Part shown: positions 17,186 to 25,823 of the stretch, piece after piece
How the letters are laid out: every line of letters begins with the position of its first letter
Numbering within the stretch: position 1 is the first letter of the stretch
Origin: Lachnospiraceae bacterium
Lineage (GTDB): Bacteria > Bacillota > Clostridia > Lachnospirales > Lachnospiraceae
Assembly: GCA_024403355.1 (NCBI GenBank)
Contig: JAKSRW010000016.1
Location: 1 to 64,000, forward strand
DNA: 64,000 bases
Direction of reading: 5' to 3'
Translations under genes and position numbers: made by a program
Notes under the pieces: generated by a model
The model's input: only the letters and a program-made list of their open reading frames with translations
What the model was told of the DNA's origin: nothing
The model's database searches: none

Positions 17186-17317
17186 ATGAGGGGACTAAAG
17201 ATTTATGAGGTAAATCCTCAATACATAAAGTATTTATTAAACGTACAGGACCATTTATTCATTTCTGATGGAGATAAGGTGAGCCGAAAGGATATATGGA
17301 CCCTAATCCATATATAG
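17186..17317 (+). pseudogene. Truncated ToxN/AbiQ-like toxin fragment
   Basis: A 43-residue frame starts with a strong GAGGAGGT ribosome site and reads MRGLKIYEVNPQYIKYL, very like the N terminus of ToxN/AbiQ endoribonucleases (typically MKfYtVn.kYIkYL). It stops after about 43 residues, whereas ToxN is about 170. The conserved downstream core was not found in any frame up to the 17480 terminator. It is therefore probably a decayed toxin whose start and translation signals survive. Confidence 0.5.
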
Positions 17318-17415
17318 ATCCTGAGATGGAGACAAGACCGTTTACTTTCAAATCCATTTATCAGGTTGATATCGAAGAAGGGTATGATGGTACTATTATT
17401 GTGAGTCCTAAGTAA
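17296..17415 (+). CDS. Short orphan frame after the ToxN-like fragment
   Basis: A 39-residue frame overlaps the end of the toxin-like fragment in another phase and begins MDPNPYIDPEMETRPFTFKS. AAAGGA precedes it closely. I do not recognise it. It could be the joined 3' end of another gene after a deletion, or a chance frame. Confidence 0.25.
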   Translation: MDPNPYIDPEMETRPFTFKSIYQVDIEEGYDGTIIVSPK

Positions 17416-17479
17416 ATTTTATAAAAATTATAAATAAGTTACTAAGGTTAAAAGTATTGTAAAATATTACTATGATGAT

Positions 17480-17523
17480 AAAAGGAAGATAGTCTTATAT
17501 ATAGAGATTATCTTCCTTTTTCT
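17480..17523. terminator. Bidirectional terminator
   Basis: AAAAGGAAGATA and TATCTTCCTTTT form a 12-bp stem with A and T runs on the two sides, so it can work in both directions. Confidence 0.8.
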
Positions 17524-17551
17524 ATGTAAATTACTGATTTTATATTAAACA

Positions 17552-17734
17552 GCCAGGCTGGGGCAGAAATGCAGGCGGTGCGAATAGTAGGAAGTTTTGC
17601 GTCGCGAGCCGAGCATAGTTGCCGGCCGGGTGACAAAAGGAGGGTCTTTTTTTGTCAGAGGCCGGCTTAATAAACGGCGCAGGCGAGCAGCAAAACTGAC
17701 GTGTTCGCATGCCTGTATTACTGCCCAACCTGGC
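17552..17734. repeat. 183-nt nested inverted repeat, possible structured RNA or MITE
   Basis: Successive arms pair from the outside in: GCCAGG/CCTGGC, GGGCAG/CTGCCC, AATGCAGGC with GCCTGTATT, TGCGAA/TTCGCA, AGTTTTGC/GCAAAACT, then an inner GCCGGC...GCCGGC stem around TGACAAAA...TTTTGTCA. The whole block would fold into one long, interrupted hairpin. The GC-rich arms differ from the AT-rich flanks. Minus-strand frames across it are by-products of the symmetry. No transposase is present. Confidence 0.75.
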
Positions 17735-17770
17735 GTCAAAAAGCCAAATAACCAGAGTCAATAAAAAAAA

Positions 17771-17798
17771 TTGCAAAATTTGACATTTGTGTTATAAT
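17771..17798 (+). promoter_or_regulatory. leuS promoter
   Basis: TTGCAA (17771-17776), 16 nt, TATAAT (17793-17798). The leader is only about 40 nt and has no T-box. Confidence 0.6.
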
Positions 17799-17845
17799 AC
17801 TGCATAAGGAAAATTATGCAATTACTTTGAAAGGACACAAACAAA

Positions 17846-20287
17846 ATGGAACGTTTTTATAATCCTAAAGAAATAGAGCCTAAGTGGCAGAGCTATTGGG
17901 AAAAGAATGAGACTTTTAAAACTGATGTATGGGACTTCAGCAAGCCTAAGTACTACGCACTTGATATGTTCCCCTATCCTTCAGGAGTAGGTCTTCATGC
18001 AGGACATCCCGAGGGCTATACAGCTACAGATATTATGTCACGTATGAAGAGAATGCAGGGCTACAATGTCCTTCATCCCATGGGATATGACTCATTCGGA
18101 CTTCCTGCTGAGCAGTACGCTATTAATACAGGAAATCATCCCGAGGGCTTCACACAGAAGAACATCCAGACCTTCTCAAAGCAGCTTAAGGAATTAGGCT
18201 TCGACTATGACTGGTCAAAGCAGGTAGCGACTTCGGATGCAAAGTTCTATCACTGGACACAGTGGATTTTCAAGCAGCTTTACCTTGACGGTTATGCTCA
18301 GTATATCGATATGCCCGTTAACTGGTGTGAGGAGCTCGGAACAGTTCTCTCAAACGATGAGGTTATTGATGGTAAGTCAGAGCGTGGCGGCTTCCCCGTA
18401 GTACGTAAGAATATGAAGCAGTGGGTAATCAATCAGCCCGCATTTGCCGAGAAGCTTCTTGAGGGCTTAAATGAAATCGACTGGCCCGAGTCTACAAAGG
18501 ACATGCAGAGACACTGGATCGGAAAATCAGAAGGTGTAGAGGTTAAGTTTCAGATAGTAGGCGGTGGAGAGTTCTCTATTTTCACAACCTGTATCGAGAC
18601 AATTTACGGTATTACATTCATGGTACTTGCTCCCGACGGACAGCTTGTTCAGGACCTTATGCCCAGAATCAAGAACCAGGAGGAAGTAAAGGCATATATT
18701 GAAGAGACAAAGAAGAAGAACGATATGGACCGTACCGAGCTTAACAAGGGCAAGACCGGCTGCCGTCTTGAGGGAGTAAAGTGTATCAACCCTGTAAACG
18801 GCAAGGAGGCGGAGCTCTTCATCGGTGACTTCGTTCTTGCAAATTACGGAACAGGTGCCGTTATGGCGGTTCCTTCACATGACCAGCGTGACTTTGAGTA
18901 TGCCATTGCTCATAACATTGATATGATTCAGGTTATCGACGGTAATGAGAAGAGCGGTCATCTTGATGTAAGCGAGAAGGCACTTGAGAAATATGATTAT
19001 CTTGGAAAGGGCTACAAGCTTATCAATTCAGAGGAGTTCACAGGACTCACAGTTGAGGAGGCAAAGGAGGCTATTACCCAGAAGCTTGAGAAGATGGGTG
19101 TAGCTAAGCGTACTGTAAATTACCACTTCCGTGAGTGGATCTTCGCACGTCAGCGTTACTGGGGCGAGCCCGTTCCCGTGGTTCATACAGAGGATGGAAA
19201 TATTCATGTACTTGATGATGAGGAGCTTCCTCTTATCCTTCCCGAGCTTGAGGATTACAAGTCACAGAACGGAAAGGCACCTCTTGAGAACGCAACAGAG
19301 TGGAAGCAGTATGATCATAACGGTGTAAAGGGTACCCGTGAGACCTCTACCATGCCCGGTTCAGCAGGCTCAAGCTGGTATTACTTCAGATATATCGATC
19401 CCGATAATGAGAAGGAATTCGCTAATCAGGAGCTTCTTAAGCACTGGCTTCCCGTTGACCTTTATATCGGCGGACCCGAGCATGCGGTTGGCCATCTTAT
19501 GTATTCAAGAATCTGGAACCGTTACCTCTACGACAAGGGTCTTTCACCTGTTAAGGAGCCCTTCAAGAAGCTCGTTCATCAGGGTATGATTCTGGGTGAG
19601 AACGGTATCAAGATGGGTAAGCGTTTCCCTGAATTTGTAGTAAATCCTTCGGATATCGTTAATGAATTCGGCGCTGATACCTTAAGACTCTATGAGATGT
19701 TCATGGGACCTCTTGAGGTTTCAAAGCCCTGGTCAAAGCAGGGTGTTGAGGGTGCAAGACGTTTCCTTAACAGAGTATGGGCATTCTTCACAAATGAGGA
19801 TAATCTTACAGCTGAGGATGACGGACAGCTTACAAAGGTTTACCATCAGACAGTTAAGAAGGTTACTTCAGACTTTGAACAGCTCGGCTTCAATACTGCT
19901 ATCAGCCAGATGATGATTTTTGTTAATGCTGCATACAAGGCAGGCAAGTGTCCCAAGACATTTGCAGAGGGCTTTGTAAAGATGATTTCATGTATCGCAC
20001 CTCATATCGGCGAGGAAATCTGGAGCATTCTCGGACATGAAGGCACTATCGCTTTTGAGAGCTGGCCCGTATATGATGAAGAGGCAATCAAGGAGGATAC
20101 AATTGAGATTGCCGTTCAGATTAACGGTAAGGTTAAGGCTACCATTGAGGTTGGCGTTGATGAGGAAAGCGAGTCTGCAATCGCAAAGGCTAATGATAAC
20201 AAGTATGTTCAGGCCGCTATTGCAGGTAAGACAGTAGTAAAAGAAATCTACGTTAAGGGCAGAATTGTTAATATTGTAGTAAAATAA
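17846..20287 (+). CDS. leuS: Leucyl-tRNA synthetase
   Basis: This 813-residue class I aminoacyl-tRNA synthetase charges tRNA-Leu. It has the PYPSGVGLHAGHPEGY signature (HAGH as the HIGH box), the CP1 editing insert with TGAVMAVPSHDQRD, and the WARQRYWGEPVPV-type catalytic domain. The second catalytic loop reads KMGKR in place of KMSKS, a variant I recall from Clostridia LeuS. The anticodon-binding and C-terminal domains are complete. AAAGGA precedes the ATG. Length is normal. Confidence 0.97.
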   Translation: MERFYNPKEIEPKWQSYWEKNETFKTDVWDFSKPKYYALDMFPYPSGVGLHAGHPEGYTATDIMSRMKRMQGYNVLHPMGYDSFGLPAEQYAINTGNHPEGFTQKNIQTFSKQLKELGFDYDWSKQVATSDAKFYHWTQWIFKQLYLDGYAQYIDMPVNWCEELGTVLSNDEVIDGKSERGGFPVVRKNMKQWVINQPAFAEKLLEGLNEIDWPESTKDMQRHWIGKSEGVEVKFQIVGGGEFSIFTTCIETIYGITFMVLAPDGQLVQDLMPRIKNQEEVKAYIEETKKKNDMDRTELNKGKTGCRLEGVKCINPVNGKEAELFIGDFVLANYGTGAVMAVPSHDQRDFEYAIAHNIDMIQVIDGNEKSGHLDVSEKALEKYDYLGKGYKLINSEEFTGLTVEEAKEAITQKLEKMGVAKRTVNYHFREWIFARQRYWGEPVPVVHTEDGNIHVLDDEELPLILPELEDYKSQNGKAPLENATEWKQYDHNGVKGTRETSTMPGSAGSSWYYFRYIDPDNEKEFANQELLKHWLPVDLYIGGPEHAVGHLMYSRIWNRYLYDKGLSPVKEPFKKLVHQGMILGENGIKMGKRFPEFVVNPSDIVNEFGADTLRLYEMFMGPLEVSKPWSKQGVEGARRFLNRVWAFFTNEDNLTAEDDGQLTKVYHQTVKKVTSDFEQLGFNTAISQMMIFVNAAYKAGKCPKTFAEGFVKMISCIAPHIGEEIWSILGHEGTIAFESWPVYDEEAIKEDTIEIAVQINGKVKATIEVGVDEESESAIAKANDNKYVQAAIAGKTVVKEIYVKGRIVNIVVK

Positions 20288-20290
20288 TTT

Positions 20291-21202
20291 ATGATAAATA
20301 AGAAAAGTTTATTTGGAATATTTCCGCTGATATGCCTTGTATTCTGTGTGCTATTCGCTGATGTGGGAAGTGTGCATGCAGAGGCTGAAGCGCCGGCAGA
20401 AACAGAGGCGAATGAAGCTTTAGTTCCTGAAAAGAGCTTTGAAGCATATATCGATTATGTGAATATTGATGCTTCAATAATGTCAAATACAGGGGCAGCA
20501 GCTGTGAGAACAGAGCTGAAGGGCGACGGCAGCTATACCGTGACCCTGCCTGCTTCTGCGCTTTCAGACCCGGGAAAATGCAACGGTGCGCAGCGCCTGA
20601 GAGTTATCATTTCGGGACTTTCCGATGCGGTTGCCGATATTTCTCAGCTTAAGGTTACGGATGTAAGCGTCAGATGTGATGAGAAGCTGTTAAAGGCTGA
20701 CGATGCGGCATTGTTCTGTGATATGGCAGAGAACAGAGCCGATTATGCCATTGAGCTTATCAACGAATTCGGAATCAGCGGGGATGAGCCCGCAGTTAAT
20801 TCCATTGATATTGATTTCACAAAGGAGCTTTCGATAAGCTTCACTATTACCGGTATTTCGGACGGTGTTGCAGAGCAGGAGCAGATGAAGCAGGATGCGA
20901 TAGAAGACGGTTCTGCATTTGTAAATCCGGAGGGTGAGCCTGCGGATGATACGGAGGATGAATATCCGGCCGGTGACCAGACCTTTGATGATGCTTCGTC
21001 AGATTCATCTGCATCGAAGGGTAATATCGGTTCCTTTACAATGATTGAAGGAAAAGAGCTTACCGTGACTTCTTCTACCAATAACGGCGAAGCGGCAGTG
21101 TCCGATAAAACAGACAATAATCTTTGGAAGATTTTACTGGGAGCAGGCATTGTTCTGGTGTTAGGCGTAGGAATATTCTTTGCGGTAAGAAAGAAAGGTT
21201 AA
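20291..21202 (+). CDS. Surface protein anchored by a C-terminal helix
   Basis: I do not recognise this 303-residue protein. It has a signal peptide (LICLVFCVLFADVGSVHA, cut near residue 31), a Glu/Ala-rich start, a beta-rich extracellular domain (SYTVTLPASALSD, LRVIISGLSDAVADISQLKV), an acidic low-complexity stretch, and a final helix LLGAGIVLVLGVGIFFAVRK. There is no LPxTG motif. It starts three bases after leuS without a strong ribosome site, so translation may be coupled. Confidence 0.7.
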   Translation: MINKKSLFGIFPLICLVFCVLFADVGSVHAEAEAPAETEANEALVPEKSFEAYIDYVNIDASIMSNTGAAAVRTELKGDGSYTVTLPASALSDPGKCNGAQRLRVIISGLSDAVADISQLKVTDVSVRCDEKLLKADDAALFCDMAENRADYAIELINEFGISGDEPAVNSIDIDFTKELSISFTITGISDGVAEQEQMKQDAIEDGSAFVNPEGEPADDTEDEYPAGDQTFDDASSDSSASKGNIGSFTMIEGKELTVTSSTNNGEAAVSDKTDNNLWKILLGAGIVLVLGVGIFFAVRKKG

Positions 21203-21224
21203 AAATAAATATTTTAGCATATAG

Positions 21225-21259
21225 TCTGAGCGGCGTTTTTGGCTGCTCAGATTTTTTTT
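21225..21259 (+). terminator. Rho-independent terminator
   Basis: TCTGAGCGGC pairs with GGCTGCTCAGA around a T-rich loop, followed by eight T. It ends the leuS transcript. Confidence 0.9.
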
Positions 21260-21287
21260 GTATTGTAATTTGTTGCAGGATTGATAT

Positions 21288-21314
21288 TAACATTTGACCG
21301 GCTTAGACCGATAA
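21288..21314 (+). promoter_or_regulatory. Candidate sigma-28 (SigD) promoter
   Basis: TAAC, 15 nt, ACCGATAA closely matches the flagellar sigma consensus TAAA-N15-GCCGATAA. It lies 90 nt before the EF-hand-type gene, close to the flagellar region. Confidence 0.4.
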
Positions 21315-21403
21315 ATAAACTAAGAGGTTTGTATCGCGAGCAAAACATCTGAATAAATATTTCGCAGCTGCAATTTGCGGCTGTTACACGGAGGTGTAAG
21401 TGT

Positions 21404-22741
21404 ATGGTAATACAGAACACGGCACTGAGCATGAGCGCGGCTTCGGCTGCAGTCAGCTACAGTGGCAGGGCTGTAAGCTATACCGGCTGGGGTGACCTGA
21501 TGGATTCAAAGGTCCTTGAAACAGCTTCAGAAACACCCCATGCTAAGGATGGCTTACAAAAGAATCTAAATGAAACAACTTCCGATGAAAAGGAAAAAAC
21601 ATCGGTAAATGACAACCGCGATCTGATTAACAGTCTCTGGCAGATGGATATGTCAGGCAAAAGCAGTATCACGGAAATGCTGAAAAATCAGTCAATGGAA
21701 TTTAATAATGACCTGGAGTTTGCTGCCGATTGGCCCAAAGTCGAACAGGATTCATTAAATAATCTGCTCGGTTTAATGTCTAACCGAGTTCCGGAAGGTC
21801 CGAAAAAGATGTCAACATACGACTTTTTCGAACTGCTCATGCGTAATTTCAGAGAACGCCTAAACAATTTATATTCAAATCTCGGGCGAAGTTCAAGGAT
21901 GAACACTGATCCGAATGCAGGGATGCAGCTTGGATTGACGAAAACAGAATATAGAGAACTAAAGCCAAGTCAGGACTGGACGCAGGAATACTATTCAGGC
22001 TCCTATAATTATGAGAGTGAAATGATGACCTATTCCACGAACGGGACCGTAGTAACCTCGGACGGCAGTGAAATCAATATCAACATTGATGCGGTGATGA
22101 CCCGAAGCTTCGAGGAGTATACCGAGCTGCAGATTAATTACAAGGACTACAGGCTGGTCGATCCGCTGGTAATTAATTACGAAGGCGGAATGTGCGGGCT
22201 GAGTGATCAGAAGTTCCTCTTCGACATAGACATGGACGGCGAGGAAGACAACATATCGCTTCTGGCAAAGGGCTGTGGCTTTTTGGCACTGGACAGAAAC
22301 GGAGACGGAATAATCAACGATGGTTCTGAGCTCTTCGGGACGGGGTCGATGGCTCATGGTCTCTTGGGGACGGGGTCGACAGGTCATTCCGTGGATGGGG
22401 GCGTAAACGCAAGCGAAAATGCTTCATCGGAGAAGAGCTCTGACGGTTTCGCAGAGCTTGCCGTATTTGATATGGATGGAAACGGCTGGATTGATGAAAA
22501 TGATGAGGTTTTCAACCATCTTCGAATCTGGACTAAGGACGATGCCGGCAATGACAAGCTTATAGCGCTCGGCGTGGCAGGCATAGGTGCCATATATCTC
22601 GGAAATGCGGCAGCAGAGTTTACACATAAGTCTATGTCAGATAATTCTACGCTTGGAAAGCTTGTGAGTACGGGGATTTTCCTGAAGGAAAACGGCGAAG
22701 CAGGCATTATTCAGCAGATAGATTTAGCGGTAGAAAACTAG
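21404..22741 (+). CDS. EF-hand-type (calcium-binding-like) protein with in-frame 30-nt repeats
   Basis: This 445-residue protein has no signal peptide. The first 250 residues are unrecognised. The C-terminal part contains DxDxDG-type loops: DIDMDGEED, LDRNGDGIINDGSELFG and FDMDGNGWIDENDEVF. In related proteins DGSELFG is normally followed shortly by GDGFAELAxxD. Here about 36 residues (GTGSMAHGLLGTGSTGH and a Ser-rich spacer) intervene, and their codons are two copies of the dispersed 30-nt repeat. Because 30 is a multiple of three, the frame stays open. GGAGGTG precedes the ATG. A sigma-28-like promoter suggests co-regulation with motility. Confidence 0.7.
   Translation: MVIQNTALSMSAASAAVSYSGRAVSYTGWGDLMDSKVLETASETPHAKDGLQKNLNETTSDEKEKTSVNDNRDLINSLWQMDMSGKSSITEMLKNQSMEFNNDLEFAADWPKVEQDSLNNLLGLMSNRVPEGPKKMSTYDFFELLMRNFRERLNNLYSNLGRSSRMNTDPNAGMQLGLTKTEYRELKPSQDWTQEYYSGSYNYESEMMTYSTNGTVVTSDGSEININIDAVMTRSFEEYTELQINYKDYRLVDPLVINYEGGMCGLSDQKFLFDIDMDGEEDNISLLAKGCGFLALDRNGDGIINDGSELFGTGSMAHGLLGTGSTGHSVDGGVNASENASSEKSSDGFAELAVFDMDGNGWIDENDEVFNHLRIWTKDDAGNDKLIALGVAGIGAIYLGNAAAEFTHKSMSDNSTLGKLVSTGIFLKENGEAGIIQQIDLAVEN
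22331..22385 (+). repeat. Two tandem 30-nt repeat units inside a coding region
   Basis: Unit 1 (22331-22355, first bases replaced) and unit 2 (22356-22385) match the 857-916 pair. They are translated as FGTGSMAHGLLGTGSTGH. Confidence 0.85.
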
Positions 22742-22777
22742 TAAAAATATTTAAAAATAAAGAAAATAAAATTTCCT

Positions 22778-22806
22778 TTGAAAAATTCTGAATATGAGTA
22801 TATAAT
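22778..22806 (+). promoter_or_regulatory. mbl promoter
   Basis: TTGAAA (22778-22783), 17 nt, TATAAT (22801-22806). It produces a leader of about 175 nt that contains AGGGTGGG/CCATCCCT and GGCATATGCC stems. Confidence 0.7.
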
Positions 22807-22894
22807 AAAATGTGTATGTGCATTTTTAGGGTGGGAGACTATATCCGAAATTATCCATCCCTAAGGCATATGCCTGTGGCCCAAAGTATGAGGT

Positions 22895-22957
22895 GCAGTT
22901 AGAAAGGCATGGTTATTATTACGAAGAGACGGTAAAGCCGTCTGCGAGTTTGAATAC
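22895..22957 (+). repeat. Shared leader segment plus hairpin-D-like element before mbl
   Basis: GCAGTTAGAAAGGCATGGTTATTA recurs before three other genes (6631, 31671, 47852). It is followed by AGACGG/CCGTCT and GCGAGTTTGAA, the hairpin-D arrangement of the composite element with different stem bases. Confidence 0.55.
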
Positions 22958-22989
22958 ATTATTCAGAAGAATTTGAAGGGAGAGAGAAA

Positions 22990-23976
22990 ATGTTCAGTAC
23001 AGACATTGGAATTGATTTAGGAACAGCCAGCGTGCTGGTTTATATAAAGGGAAAGGGCGTAGTGTTAAAGGAGCCCTCGGTAGTTGCATTTGACCGTGAG
23101 ACTAATAAAATCAAGGCCATCGGTGAAGAGGCAAGACTTATGCTTGGCCGTACACCCGGCAATATCGTTGCGGTAAGACCTTTAAGACAGGGCGTTATTT
23201 CAAATTATACAGTTACAGAGAAGATGCTTAAGTACTTCATTCAGAAGGCAGTAGGCAAGAGCCGTTTCAGAAAGCCCATCATCAGCGTATGTGTACCCAG
23301 CGGTGTTACAGAGGTTGAGAAGAAGGCGGTTGAGGATGCTACCTATCAGGCAGGTGCACGTGAGGTTGCCATTATCGAGGAGCCTATCGCTGCAGCTATC
23401 GGTGCAGGTATCGATATTTCAAAGCCCCAGGGCAATATGATCGTTGATATCGGCGGCGGTACAACAGATATCGCAGTAATTTCACTTGGCGGAAATGTAG
23501 TAAGTACTTCAATCAAGACTGCAGGTGATGATTTTGATGAGGCCATTGTAAAGTATATGCGTCAGAAGCATAATCTTCTCATTGGTGACAGAACAGCAGA
23601 AGATATTAAGATAAAGATTGGTTCTGCATACCGCAGACCTGAATCAGTTTCAATGGATGTACGCGGAAGAAACCTTGTTACAGGTCTTCCCAAGACCATT
23701 TCGGTTACATCAGAGGAGACAGAGGAAGCACTCAGAGCTTCCACACAGCAGATAGTTGAAGCAATTCACAGCGTACTTGAGAAAACTCCCCCCGAGCTTG
23801 CTGCAGATATTGCAGACCGTGGTATCGTTCTTACCGGCGGTGGCTGCAAGCTTTGCGGACTTGAGGAGCTTATCGAGGAGAAGACCGGTATTACCACCAT
23901 GACAGCAGATGACCCGCTTACAGCAGTAGCCATCGGTACCGGTAAGTATGTGGAATTCCTTAGCAGCAAGAAATAA
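22990..23976 (+). CDS. mbl: MreB-family actin-like protein Mbl
   Basis: This 328-residue cytoplasmic filament protein directs cell-wall elongation in rods. Actin-fold nucleotide motifs are visible: DIGIDLGTASVLVY (phosphate 1), MIVDIGGGTTDIAVI (phosphate 2) and GIVLTGGGCKLCGLEELI (adenosine). The location directly before flhO-flhP matches Bacillus subtilis mbl-flhO-flhP, which favours Mbl over MreB or MreBH. AAGGGAGAG precedes the ATG. Confidence 0.9.
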   Translation: MFSTDIGIDLGTASVLVYIKGKGVVLKEPSVVAFDRETNKIKAIGEEARLMLGRTPGNIVAVRPLRQGVISNYTVTEKMLKYFIQKAVGKSRFRKPIISVCVPSGVTEVEKKAVEDATYQAGAREVAIIEEPIAAAIGAGIDISKPQGNMIVDIGGGTTDIAVISLGGNVVSTSIKTAGDDFDEAIVKYMRQKHNLLIGDRTAEDIKIKIGSAYRRPESVSMDVRGRNLVTGLPKTISVTSEETEEALRASTQQIVEAIHSVLEKTPPELAADIADRGIVLTGGGCKLCGLEELIEEKTGITTMTADDPLTAVAIGTGKYVEFLSSKK

Positions 23977-24016
23977 TCAGACCGTTATGCGGTCGTAGAG
24001 GAAGGAATGATAACGG

Positions 24017-24793
24017 ATGCTCAGAAGCTTATACACAGGTTGGACAGGAATGTACAACCAGCAGAAACGCCTGGATGTTATTTCAAACAATATGGCCAAT
24101 TCAACAACGGTTGGTTTTAAAAAGGAAGGCGCTACAAGCCAGACCTTCGATGACGTGCTTGCGATAAAGATTCGCGACAGTTCTGAAGCCTGGCGTCAGC
24201 GTTCGGTGGGAAACCTTGAGTTAGGTGTAAAAATCGGCGAGGTTTATACGGATTTTTCTCAGGGCTCACTTCGTGAAACCTCAAATGATTACGATCTGGG
24301 ACTGGACGGCAAGGGCTTTTTTACAGTCAATGTTACGGACAGTGCCGGAAATACTTATGAGAGATATACCAGAGCAGGCAGCTTCCATATTACAAATGAC
24401 GGCTTTATCGTAGATGCTGAGGGCAATCACCTTCAGGGCGAGTCGGGAGACCTTCAGGTACCTGTAGATGCGGGTACGGTGGTTATCGATACCGACGGAA
24501 CGGTTTATGCCGACAGGGAGCGTGTGGACAAGGTAACAATTAAGGACTTTGAAGACTATAATTACCTGAAAAAATACAGAGATACCTATTATCAGCCCGT
24601 TGCGGGTGCCAGGGAAAAGGAGCCCGATGCGATGCTTCGCCAGGGCTATCTGGAGCAGGCAAATGTGCAGGTTGTTAATGAAATGGTAGACCTTATCGCA
24701 ACGACCAGAGCCTATGAGGCTGCACAGAAGGTTGTAAAGACCGCAGACTCAACTCTCGAGCTTGCGGCATCTTCAGTAGGTCGTGTTCAGTAA
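24017..24793 (+). CDS. flhO: Flagellar basal-body rod protein, FlhO/FlgF-like
   Basis: This 258-residue rod/hook-family protein starts MLRSLYTGWTGMYNQQKRLD and VISNNMANSTTVGFKKE, the conserved N-terminal helix of FlgBCEFG proteins. It ends with the paired helix VNEMVDLIATTRAYEAAQKVVKTAD. It would be exported by the flagellar type III apparatus, without a signal peptide, and form the distal or proximal rod. It is followed closely by a second paralog. Confidence 0.88.
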   Translation: MLRSLYTGWTGMYNQQKRLDVISNNMANSTTVGFKKEGATSQTFDDVLAIKIRDSSEAWRQRSVGNLELGVKIGEVYTDFSQGSLRETSNDYDLGLDGKGFFTVNVTDSAGNTYERYTRAGSFHITNDGFIVDAEGNHLQGESGDLQVPVDAGTVVIDTDGTVYADRERVDKVTIKDFEDYNYLKKYRDTYYQPVAGAREKEPDAMLRQGYLEQANVQVVNEMVDLIATTRAYEAAQKVVKTADSTLELAASSVGRVQ

Positions 24794-24841
24794 TTTTTGT
24801 TCATACCGGCTGTATGAGTCACGGAAAGGAATGGTATATTT

Positions 24842-25663
24842 ATGGTTAGAGCATTATGGACAGGCGCTTCGGGTATGAATGCCCAGCAGATAAGCCTGGA
24901 TAATATAGCAAATAACCTGTCAAATGTTAATACGACAGGCTACAAGAAACAGACAACAGAATTTTCATCACTGCTTTATCAGAAGCTTCAGACAAAGCAG
25001 ACCGACAATAACGGCGATCCCAAGCCCGTAATCGCACAGGTTGGTTCGGGTGTACGCGTGTCGGGACTTACCTCTGTGTTTACCCAGGGTAATATTCTCG
25101 AAACCGGCAATAAGACTGATTTCTGTATCGAGGGTGAGGGCTTCTTCCGAGTTGAGATGCCGGACGGTTCCGAGGCATACACCAGAAACGGTGCATTCCA
25201 GCTGGCTGTTGATAATGAAGGCGGCGTAACCGTTGCGACTGCCGAGGGCTATGCGGTGCTTGATTCACTGGGCCAGAGAATTCATTTCGGACCCGAATAT
25301 GATACCTCAAAGCTTGAGGTGGATCAGTTCGGTAATTTCACTTATCCCGATGATGAGTCCGGTTCTCAGATGGGTCTGGGTGTAAAGTTCGGTCTGGCAC
25401 AGTTTAATAACCCCTCAGGTCTTGACAAGCTTTCCAACAGCTATTTAAGGGAAACAGCCAATTCAGGTGAGGTTCGCTACGAGGATAATGATACGGCACT
25501 CAAGGCCAGCAAGATTCACTCACGTTACCTTGAGGGATCAAATGTTCAGACGGTTGATGAAATCGTAAATATGATTGTTACTCAGCGTGCTTACGAGATG
25601 AATTCAAAGGTTATCACTGCTGCGGATGAAATGATGCAGCAGGCCAATAATTTAAGAAGCTGA
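24842..25663 (+). CDS. flhP: Flagellar basal-body rod protein, FlhP/FlgG-like
   Basis: This 273-residue paralog of the preceding protein has MVRALWTGASGMNAQQ and LDNIANNLSNVNTTGYKK at the N terminus, FCIEGEGFFRV in the middle, and GSNVQTVDEIVNMIVTQRAYEMNSKVI at the C terminus, the FlgG pattern. It assembles the distal rod. AAAGGA precedes the ATG. The gene order mbl-flhO-flhP is conserved in endospore-forming relatives. Confidence 0.9.
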   Translation: MVRALWTGASGMNAQQISLDNIANNLSNVNTTGYKKQTTEFSSLLYQKLQTKQTDNNGDPKPVIAQVGSGVRVSGLTSVFTQGNILETGNKTDFCIEGEGFFRVEMPDGSEAYTRNGAFQLAVDNEGGVTVATAEGYAVLDSLGQRIHFGPEYDTSKLEVDQFGNFTYPDDESGSQMGLGVKFGLAQFNNPSGLDKLSNSYLRETANSGEVRYEDNDTALKASKIHSRYLEGSNVQTVDEIVNMIVTQRAYEMNSKVITAADEMMQQANNLRS

Positions 25664-25676
25664 TATATAAAATAAA

Positions 25677-25742
25677 AGATAACCCACTGCAATAGCAGCA
25701 ATTTTATATCTGTTCGTGACAAGCGGAGAAGTCACGAATTTG
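25677..25742 (+). repeat. Composite hairpin element lacking hairpin B
   Basis: GATAACCCACTGC (start of hairpin A) joins directly to AGCAGCAATTTTAT (end of hairpin C), then CGTGACAAGCGGAGAAGTCACG (hairpin D) and AATTTGACA. The comparable full element is at 55085-55213, so the middle appears deleted. Confidence 0.65.
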
Positions 25743-25823
25743 ACAAAGAAGCGGTCATGGGTTTGTCTGTAAAATGCAGCTTTTGGCGGACACGGTTCAG
25801 ATATTATTACAAAGGAGGCAGCT

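Noticed and set aside
17540..17776. Minus-strand frames of 64 and 78 codons across the inverted repeat
   Set aside because: They arise from the stem symmetry, overlap each other in two phases, lack ribosome sites and show no protein-like composition.
17780..17785. TTGACA as the leuS -35 box
   Set aside because: Only 7 nt separate it from TATAAT at 17793; TTGCAA at 17771 has the right spacing.
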